Of a stretch of DNA of 64,000 nt, positions 46,818-53,485 are shown in pieces (within the stretch, counting starts at the first letter, position 1; each line of letters opens with the position of its first letter). The position numbers and the translations under genes are program-made. The notes under the pieces are model-generated. The model worked only from the letters and a program-made list of their open reading frames with translations, did no database searches and was not told the origin of the DNA. Source of the stretch: JBJHDF01 sp050486405 (GTDB taxonomy: Bacteria; Pseudomonadota; Gammaproteobacteria; Pseudomonadales; Cellvibrionaceae); the NCBI GenBank assembly GCA_050486405.1, contig JBJHDF010000006.1, positions 87,627 to 151,626 on the forward strand, given 5' to 3'.

Positions 46818-47642
46818 TCAGCTCAGGCGGTAAAAACGCCGCGCCGACCCGGAAAACACCTCAGCCAGTTCCGCTTCGCTGCCGTTGCTGACCATGGCCC
46901 GGGCCTGCGCCAACCAGGTGCGGTACCCCCCGGCCAGGTTGAGCACCGGCCAATCACTGCCCCACATCAGCCGCCGGGGACCAAAACTTTGCCAGAGCAC
47001 ATCCACATAGGGCTGCAGTTGCTCCGTACCCTGCCCCGGCGCCGCTTCGGTGAGTAGCCCGGAATACTTGCAGAAAACGTTGGGCAGGGCTGCCAGGGCC
47101 AGTATCTGCTCCCGCCAGGGCGACTGTTCGCCCCGGGCGATAAAGGGTTTGGCGGCATGATCAATCACCACTGACAAGCCTGGAAAACGCTGGGCGAAGC
47201 GCAGCAGGTGCGGCAAATGCCGGGGCGTCACCAAAGCATCGAACGCCAAATCCGCCTCCTGCATGGCGGCCATGGCCGGGGCCAGTTCCGGGCGCAGAAT
47301 CCAGTCCGCTTCCGCCAGGTTTTGCAGCATGGGCCTGAGTCCGCGCAGCTTCGCGTGGGTGGCCAACTGGGCGATGCGCTCCGGGGCCCGGGGCGAGACC
47401 AGGTCCACCCAACCGACAACGGCCACTATGTGCGGGTGGGTATCAGCCAGGCGCAGCAGGTAGTCGGTGTCCCGGTCGCTGGGTTGGGACTGTACCAGGA
47501 CCGAATGGCTGACGCCCTCGGGGGAGGCCTGCTCCAGCCAGTCCCCGGGACCGAAGTCCCGGTAAATGGCGGCCAGCTCCGGTGTGGGCCAGGTGCAGTC
47601 GTGACAACCGATCTGCCAGCAGTGCTGGTGAGCATCGATCAT
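46818..47642 (-). CDS. Amidohydrolase-family L-fucono-lactonase candidate
   Basis: 274 aa TIM-barrel of the amidohydrolase-2 type. N-terminal DAHQHCWQ, LRGLRPMLQNL, central VVIDHAAKPF, FCKYSGLL and C-terminal MWGSDWPVLN. L-fucono-1,5-lactonases and related sugar lactonases belong here. ATG 47642 overlaps the fucP stop by ATGA; the open frame upstream of it lies inside fucP. Converts the dehydrogenase product to L-fuconate in the proposed pathway. Confidence 0.85.
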   Translation of the reverse strand: MIDAHQHCWQIGCHDCTWPTPELAAIYRDFGPGDWLEQASPEGVSHSVLVQSQPSDRDTDYLLRLADTHPHIVAVVGWVDLVSPRAPERIAQLATHAKLRGLRPMLQNLAEADWILRPELAPAMAAMQEADLAFDALVTPRHLPHLLRFAQRFPGLSVVIDHAAKPFIARGEQSPWREQILALAALPNVFCKYSGLLTEAAPGQGTEQLQPYVDVLWQSFGPRRLMWGSDWPVLNLAGGYRTWLAQARAMVSNGSEAELAEVFSGSARRFYRLS

Positions 47643-48922
47643 CCGGCGGTCCCCACCAAACGTTCTCGAACCATGCTGGTGCGGGAGAATAGGGCAATCA
47701 CCGCAAAGCAGATCAGAGGCACGGCCATGGCATAGTTCATCGCCGAAAAGTCCGACACCGCACCCATAAGCGCGGTGAGAATGGCGCCACCAATAATGGC
47801 CATGATCAGCAGGGACGACGCGGCCTTGGTGAGCGGCCCCAGGCCCTTGAGGGTCAACGCGAAAATGGTGGGGAACATCAGCGACATAAAGAAGCTGGTA
47901 CTGGCCAGGGCAATCATACCCACCGGTCCCGGCGAGACGATGGCGACAAAACACAGAGCGACATTCATACCGGCAAAGACGATCATCAACAGCGCCGGTT
48001 TGATACTGCCCATCAGAGCCGTGGCGACAAAACGCCCGATCATGAAGGCCACCAGCGACCAGGACAGATAAGTGGCAAGCTCGCGCTCACCGGTGCCCGG
48101 CAGAGCCACCTGGCCGTAGCGGATCATGTAACTCCAGATGCCCACCTGGGCGCCCACATAGAAAAACTGCGCGGCCACGCCGAACATCACATAGCGGTTA
48201 GAGAACAGATTGCGGTAGTCGCTCCAGCGGCCAACGCTTTCCTCCCGCGCCGCCTGCTGGCTCGCCACCCGGGGAAAGCGCACCAACAGCACGAACAGTG
48301 CCCAGGCCAGCACCACCGCTGCCAATACCAGATAGGGGCCCTGCACCGCCGCCGCCTCGCTGGCGTGAAAGGCATCCAACTCCGACACGGACATGGCGGC
48401 CAACTCCTCGGCCGTGGGTTCGATACCGGAAAGAATGAAATACTTGCCAATCAACACCCCGGAAATGGCGCCCAGGGGGTTGAACGACTGGGCAAAATTG
48501 AGCCGCCGCTCGGCGGTTGCCGGATCGCCCATGGCGACGATCAACGGATTGGCGGAGGTTTCCAGAAACGCCAAGCCGCTAGCGATCACAAACAGAGCGA
48601 ACAGAAAGAAACCGTAAACCCGCACCTCGGCAGCCGGGTAGAACAAGAGTGCGCCCGCGCCGTAGAGCAACAGGCCGATCACAACTCCGGACTTGTAGCC
48701 AAAGCGTTTCATAAAGAGTGCAGCGGGAATGGCCAGGGCAAAGTAGCCAAAGTAAAAGGCTGACTGCACCAGCCCGGACTGAAAGTCGGTCAGCGAAAAC
48801 GCCTTGCGAAAATGGCCGATCAGAATATCGTTGAGGTTGTTGGCCACGCCCCAGAGAAAGAAGAGGCTCACTATAAGAAACAGCGGCGCCCAAATGCTCA
48901 GGCGATTATTGTTATTGTGCAT
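47639..48922 (-). CDS. fucP: L-fucose:H+ symporter FucP-like
   Basis: 427-aa major-facilitator permease with about 12 helices. FucP-specific features: FFLWGVANNLNDILIGHFRKAF near the start, with the Asp equivalent to E. coli D46; GLAFLETSANPLIVAMG with the Glu equivalent to E135; and NFAQSFNPLGAISGVLIGK. ATG 48922 has GGAA at spacing 9; GTG 48937 is also possible. Followed directly by the lactonase gene. Confidence 0.92.
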   Translation of the reverse strand: MHNNNNRLSIWAPLFLIVSLFFLWGVANNLNDILIGHFRKAFSLTDFQSGLVQSAFYFGYFALAIPAALFMKRFGYKSGVVIGLLLYGAGALLFYPAAEVRVYGFFLFALFVIASGLAFLETSANPLIVAMGDPATAERRLNFAQSFNPLGAISGVLIGKYFILSGIEPTAEELAAMSVSELDAFHASEAAAVQGPYLVLAAVVLAWALFVLLVRFPRVASQQAAREESVGRWSDYRNLFSNRYVMFGVAAQFFYVGAQVGIWSYMIRYGQVALPGTGERELATYLSWSLVAFMIGRFVATALMGSIKPALLMIVFAGMNVALCFVAIVSPGPVGMIALASTSFFMSLMFPTIFALTLKGLGPLTKAASSLLIMAIIGGAILTALMGAVSDFSAMNYAMAVPLICFAVIALFSRTSMVRERLVGTAG

Positions 48923-48988
48923 AATCAGATTCCACACCTAAGGGGTTCTTTTCTGGGGTATCGTTTACAGCCCCCGGAGCGCCTACAC

Positions 48989-49038
48989 TGTATACCACAG
49001 GTTTAATTTGCATGTAAAATATTGTTTATTTATAAAAC
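48989..49038. promoter_or_regulatory. Divergent fucP/lldD control region
   Basis: On the minus strand TTTACA (49013-49018), 18 bp, TATACA (48989-48994) is a good sigma-70 promoter for fucP with a start near 48982. GTTTATTTATAAAAC at 49024-49038 is a near-palindrome six bases upstream of the -35. On the other strand it lies in the lldD upstream region, 38 bases before its ATG. Confidence 0.5.
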
Positions 49039-49075
49039 GACTGTTTCTCAATTTTTCCCCGTCACCGAGCCGATC

Positions 49076-50248
49076 ATGATCCCAGCCAGTATTCAAGATT
49101 ACCGCAACCTGGCCCGCAAGCGCCTGCCCCATTTTCTCTTCGAGTATCTGGACGGCGGCGCCTTCGGCGAAACCACCCTGGAGCGCAACAGTCGGGACTT
49201 CCAGCACCTTGCCCTGCGCCAGCGCGTACTGCGCAATGTGGACGATATCCGTCTGTCCGGCGAACTGCTGGGCCAGCCGGTGGCATTACCCCTGGTACTG
49301 GCACCCGTGGGCATTGCCGGTCTCTACGCCCGCCGCGGCGAAGTACAGGCCGCCCGGGCGGCCCAGGCGGCCGGTGTGCCCTTCTGTCTGTCCACCGTCT
49401 CCGCCTGCTCCCTCGAGGAGGTATGCCGGGGCAGCGGCGCGCCCGTCTGGTTCCAGCTCTACATGATGCGCGACAAAGGCTTTCTCAAGGCCATGCTGGA
49501 GCGGGCCCGCGAGCTGGGCACGGAAACCCTGCTGCTGACCGTGGATATGCCGGTGCCGGCCACCCGCTACCGGGATATTCGCAGCGGCTTGGCTGGCGGC
49601 CGCCCGTTACGGCGACGATTGGCGCGTGTCAGCCAGGCTCTGCGGCGACCCGGCTGGTGCTGGGACGTGGGCCTCTGGGGCCGCCCTCACACCCTGGGCA
49701 ATATCGCACCACTACTGCGAAACAGGGCGGGTATCGATGAGTTCTGGGGTTGGTTGGGCAGCAACTTCGACCCCACCGTGACCTGGCGGGACCTGGAGCG
49801 GGTGCGTTCACTTTGGCCGGGCAAGCTGATAATCAAGGGTATTCTGGACGGTGAGGACGCACGCCAGGCGGCGGACGCCGGAGTCGACGGCATTGTGGTG
49901 TCCAACCACGGCGGCCGGCAACTGGATGGCGCGCCGTCCAGCATCACTGCCCTGCCCGGTATCGCCCGGGCTCTGGACGGCAGTAAGCGCCGGGAGGAGC
50001 TGACTCTACTGCTGGACAGCGGTGTGCGCAGCGGCCTGGATATTGTTCGCGCCCTGGCCCTGGGCGCGGACGGCGTGATGATCGGCCGCCCCTGGGTTTA
50101 CGGCTTGGCAGCCAGCGGCCAGGCGGGGGTAAGCGCAGTGATTCAATGCCTGGCAGCGGAAATGCGGGTCGCCATGGCCCTGACCGGCTGCCGGAGTCTG
50201 GAGGATCCGGGGCCGGATATCATCTGCCCAACGCCGGCTACAGGTTAG
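49076..50248 (+). CDS. lldD: L-lactate dehydrogenase (quinone), FMN-dependent
   Basis: 390-aa alpha-hydroxyacid oxidase family protein oxidising L-lactate to pyruvate at the membrane. It follows LldD closely: PHFLFEYLDGGAFGETTLERN, ALRQRVLRNV, APVGIAGLYARRGEVQAARAA, VWFQLYMMRD, VDMPVPATRYRD, and the active-site SNHGGRQLDGAPSS and LLDSGVRSGLDIVRA. The ATG at 49076 aligns with known N-termini; the TTG at 49022 lies in the operator. The fucose pathway proposed here releases L-lactate, which explains the location. Confidence 0.9.
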   Translation: MIPASIQDYRNLARKRLPHFLFEYLDGGAFGETTLERNSRDFQHLALRQRVLRNVDDIRLSGELLGQPVALPLVLAPVGIAGLYARRGEVQAARAAQAAGVPFCLSTVSACSLEEVCRGSGAPVWFQLYMMRDKGFLKAMLERARELGTETLLLTVDMPVPATRYRDIRSGLAGGRPLRRRLARVSQALRRPGWCWDVGLWGRPHTLGNIAPLLRNRAGIDEFWGWLGSNFDPTVTWRDLERVRSLWPGKLIIKGILDGEDARQAADAGVDGIVVSNHGGRQLDGAPSSITALPGIARALDGSKRREELTLLLDSGVRSGLDIVRALALGADGVMIGRPWVYGLAASGQAGVSAVIQCLAAEMRVAMALTGCRSLEDPGPDIICPTPATG

Positions 50249-51122
50249 ACACGTCCAGCCACAGCTCCGGCCTGTTTACGGGCGTTTCCGGCGGCAAGGT
50301 GGGGTTGTCCAGTTCAAACACCAAACGACCCTGCAAATTGGATCGGTTCAACACGTCCTGCACCGTCGGCGTGGCAAAAAACAGCTCGTCAAAACCACCG
50401 TCGGCAATGGCGATATTCAACCCGCGCTCGATATCCGCCACCAGTTGCGGGTTGTCGCGGCTGCCAAACAGGTAAAACGGCATGCGGTACACCAGCATCA
50501 GGCGCCGCTCCACCGCCAGATCCAGGTGCGGGCGGGTTTCGATCTCCACCCAGGGCTCCTGCACCCCCCGGGGAAAAGCATCGAAGCGGTCACCATCCAC
50601 CATGTAAAACAGGCTGTCAAATTTGTTGGCCTTTACCACCGTGAGGCCGTTGTGCTCGAGAATGGCGGTATCCGCCCAGGTGGTACCCTGGCCGAACCTC
50701 AGCCGCTGCAAATCCTGAAAGGTCTGCACCGTATCGAAACGCCGCTGCTGGTCGCGGTGAATGATGAAAATCCGATGCCCCAGCAACCCCTTGTAGAGTG
50801 GGATGCGCACCGGCAACAGTACATCCTCCATCTCCTGGTTGGTCGCGGCCCACATCAGGTCCAGGCGCCCGGAGGCCACGTATTCGATATTTCGGGCCTG
50901 GGTGATATCCCCGGGGATGACCTCCACCCGGTAATTGTGGTCGATGCGGCTGAGTGCCAGCTCTATCATCGCCAGGGCGTGACGATCATTGGCGTCCGTT
51001 ATCTGGGTAATACGGATGGTCTGCTGCCCGCCCACGGCGGACAGGCTCCAACTGCACAGTAGCGCTGCCATCATCACTACCACCAGCGCGTTGCGGTGCC
51101 GCCGCTGCCTGTTTTCCACCAT
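50238..51122 (-). CDS. Orphan periplasmic solute-binding-like protein, paralogue 2
   Basis: 294 aa. Signal segment ALVVVMMAALLCSWSLSAVGG after a basic start. IRITQITDANDRHALAMIELALSRI, then ARNIEYVASGRLDLMWAATNQE and FQDLQRLRFGQGTTWADTAILEHNG follow the type-2 solute-binding fold seen in paralogue 1. No transporter genes accompany it. Its end overlaps the lldD end by 11 bp, tail to tail. ATG 51122 chosen at the signal peptide. Confidence 0.72.
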   Translation of the reverse strand: MVENRQRRHRNALVVVMMAALLCSWSLSAVGGQQTIRITQITDANDRHALAMIELALSRIDHNYRVEVIPGDITQARNIEYVASGRLDLMWAATNQEMEDVLLPVRIPLYKGLLGHRIFIIHRDQQRRFDTVQTFQDLQRLRFGQGTTWADTAILEHNGLTVVKANKFDSLFYMVDGDRFDAFPRGVQEPWVEIETRPHLDLAVERRLMLVYRMPFYLFGSRDNPQLVADIERGLNIAIADGGFDELFFATPTVQDVLNRSNLQGRLVFELDNPTLPPETPVNRPELWLDVSNL

Positions 51123-51189
51123 CTTTAATCTGCCTCTGGAGTTCTCTCGCCTGAGTATAGCAAAGACCCTGGCAGCCGCGAGTCGGGAC

Positions 51190-51446
51190 ACAAAAAAGGC
51201 CCGCAGTCAGGTGTACCGATCTGCGGGCCCAAGGCAAGGATGGCTCCACGACGAGTCGTCAGGCTACTGATTCCATACCCGTGACGGTTCCTTTTTCGGT
51301 GCGGCGCCGCAGCAGCGGAAAATACCCCCGAGGGACCCTTTTCCTCCCGGTTTTCTCGCCAAAACCGGAAACCGGAAAGAATAATGCGCCATTTGGGGAC
51401 AGGCATAAGAAAGGCACTTGACACGCCCCCCAAAAAACATCCAACT
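51190..51446 (-). ncRNA. Candidate small RNA or attenuated leader upstream of solute-binding gene 2
   Basis: A transcript of about 255 nt is predicted from an extended -10 (TGCTATAAT on the minus strand, TATAAT complement at 51452-51457) to an intrinsic terminator at 51192-51229. No reading frame inside has a ribosome binding site. Several GGA trinucleotides occur (GGGAGGAAAAGG, AAGGAAC, ATGGAAT, GTGGAGC), some possibly in loops, a feature of Csr/Rsm-binding RNAs. It may instead be the leader of the solute-binding gene, whose ATG is 70 nt further on. No known RNA family was recognised. Confidence 0.35.
51192..51229 (-). terminator. Intrinsic terminator on the minus strand, upstream of a gene
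   Basis: GGCCCGCAG (51198-51206) pairs with CTGCGGGCC (51221-51229) across a 14-base loop; six T residues follow on the minus strand (51192-51197). No minus-strand gene ends just before it, so it ends a small RNA or leader. Confidence 0.75.
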
Positions 51447-51545
51447 GGGCCATTATAGCAACCACTTGACTCTTGGCGAACTTTGCATTTTCGAAGATCG
51501 TCCAAACACAAATACAACAAACGAAAAACAACAGATGGAAGTGAC

Positions 51546-52188
51546 ATGAACAAGAATATAGGGCTATGGCTTTTTGTGATTCTGGGATGTCTAGTCATAT
51601 TGATTCTAGCGCTTTCCCACTCTGAGCCCTCTGCGCCACCACTTGGCGTAAAAAGTATACCCTCACTCCAATCCGATCCAGACGAAACCCCAGCTTTTTC
51701 ACCTACCACCTCAACTTCCGAGGATGCCCCTCCCAGGAAATCGGAAGAAGCCGTCGTTCGTAGCGAAGCGTATATTGATGAGCGGCTGGAGGTCATGTCA
51801 CAGAGACGAAGGGGCAGGGAGTTCAACAAAAGACGATCATAAACTTATGGATGGTCGCGTTTTTATCGAAACCAATCTTCTGGTGCTGGAATCTCTGCTT
51901 TGGGGAGACCGTATTATCATGCCCATTCCCCAGCTAAACGAAAATCTTGATGTTCTGATTACTTCGCTTAATACGAGTTTTGATGGCGATTTACTAAGTT
52001 GGACTGGAAAAATTGAAAACGAAACAGGAGGCACCGTTTTATTTTCTATGGAAGGCGAATACGTTTCTGGCGCTATTCATACCTCACAAGGATTGTACGA
52101 TTTTCAGTTTCTCGGAAATACTGGCTGGATAAAACTAGATGAAGGTATATTCAATCACGGTGAATCCGATGCCGTACTCGTGGAGTGA
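51546..52188 (+). pseudogene. Membrane-anchored propeptide-like protein, frameshifted
   Basis: ATG 51546 has GGAAG upstream and encodes one transmembrane anchor (LWLFVILGCLVILILAL), then a Ser/Pro-rich tether. The frame stops at 51842. The neighbouring frame continues to 52188 with FIETNLLVLESLLWGD, LNENLDVLITSL and LSWTGKIENETGGTVLFSMEG, typical of the N-terminal pro-region of secreted zinc metalloproteases. Removing one A from the AAAA run at about 51830-51833 joins the frames as EFNKDDHKLMDGRV. So it is one gene of about 213 codons with a 1-nt insertion, real or a sequencing error. GC is well below that of the neighbours. Confidence 0.6.
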
Positions 52189-52219
52189 AATACCGAAAAT
52201 TACCATAGGAGACAAGAAA

Positions 52220-53151
52220 ATGATTTCAACGACTTCCGCATTTTCAAATTTAATAGAAGCATGCATGGTTACAATGTTGTTGCTCCTCATATGCGCAACG
52301 GCTAACGCGCAATACATTCCAGATGTAGGTGTATTAGTTCTCTATACCGATGAAGCCAACGCCGACAGCCGCACACCAATCAGAACAAGAATGTGCAATC
52401 AAATTAACAGCGTAAATACCTCGTATCAAAACAGCGACACACACCTTCGCCCAAGGCTGCTCGACCCCATTAGACACAATGTTCACGGCGACGCCCATCG
52501 TATTTGAACCACATTACTCACGATAACCACGTTAAAAATCTGCGAAACTCGCATGGTGCAGACTTTGTCGTTCAGCTCGCTCGCGTCAGCAACTTAGTCG
52601 TCGCCCGCGACTCCTCAACGACACCCGGCTATATCTGGAATCAAGTAAGCCCAACCTGGGCCTCTACAGCCGTACACCTGTTAGTCAGGCAGCGTGACCA
52701 TCATGTCATCGCTCAAATAACCATAGATCAATCAGGAAGCTGCTCTATCAACATAATCAGTTCTGCCACGTATACTCAGGAAAATTGGTCCACCGCGCCC
52801 ATATTTAGCTTCCAAAATGGCCCCTCAAGCTGCACAAATTATACTATAATAGATCGTGGGGTTGGAGGCGTAGCCTGGCTGCCTACAAGCAACCATTCCG
52901 AACGAGCGTTCTCCGTAGTGCACAGTACCGCAGGAGCACTTACGCTAGCCCATGAGCTTGGCCACAACATGGGATTGGCACACGATATTCACGAAACCGA
53001 ATTTGGATCTACGGCAGGCACACCCTATACATATGGAAGAGGTCACGGGGTTAACGGGCAGTTCGTCATGTCAAAACAACGGGCAACTTCCACAAACATG
53101 CCAATAGTGATGCATGACGGGAGAATCCTTGGACAAAGCTCATTCGCTTAG
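52220..53151 (+). pseudogene. Reprolysin-like zinc metalloprotease, single frameshift
   Basis: ATG 52220 follows a perfect AGGAGAC and begins a signal peptide (MVTMLLLLICATANAQ), then PDVGVLVLYTDEANA and NSVNTSYQNSDTHLRPRLL. This frame stops at 52507. The rest of the protein continues one frame over: LRNSHGADFVVQLARV, GGVAWLP, and the zinc motif HELGHNMGLAHD (HExxHxxGxxHD). Adding one T at the TTT near 52503-52505 restores a protein of about 310 aa. This is the catalytic half; its pro-region appears to be the separate upstream gene. TTG 52504 is unlikely to be a real start. Confidence 0.7.
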
Positions 53152-53485
53152 AGAAGCTGCCATCCGGGCTCCCTGAGCCCGGAATCACGCAACAACACAG
53201 CAACATGGCTCACGCCGACACGGTCAAAAAAACGCCCACAATCGACAACAGCCAATTGCGGGCGCAAAGTTAGGTTGGCTCCATTGCACGAGTCTACAGT
53301 CAAGCGACTACTTCATGCTCTTTCTCTTGTGCGGTGCTGAGGCACTTGGTGGATAAACTTTTAACCACCATCCAGCTCCCTCGTAAGGGCAGGGCAGCAC
53401 AAAAATCGTGGCAACGCCGGCATAATCTTTCGGGAGTTCACAAATCGACATCTCCCGGAATACCGCATTGTTTTGGTATCTTTTC
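53152..53485. other. Gene-free stretch between the metalloprotease and GH95
   Basis: 334 bp between convergent genes. Small frames here lack ribosome binding sites and extend into GH95. No clear terminator or repeat was seen. Confidence 0.5.

Noticed and set aside
51125..51829. 234-codon minus-strand frame in the AT-rich island
   Set aside because: It crosses a strong terminator and promoter, lacks a ribosome binding site, and overlaps the pro-region gene, which has better signals.
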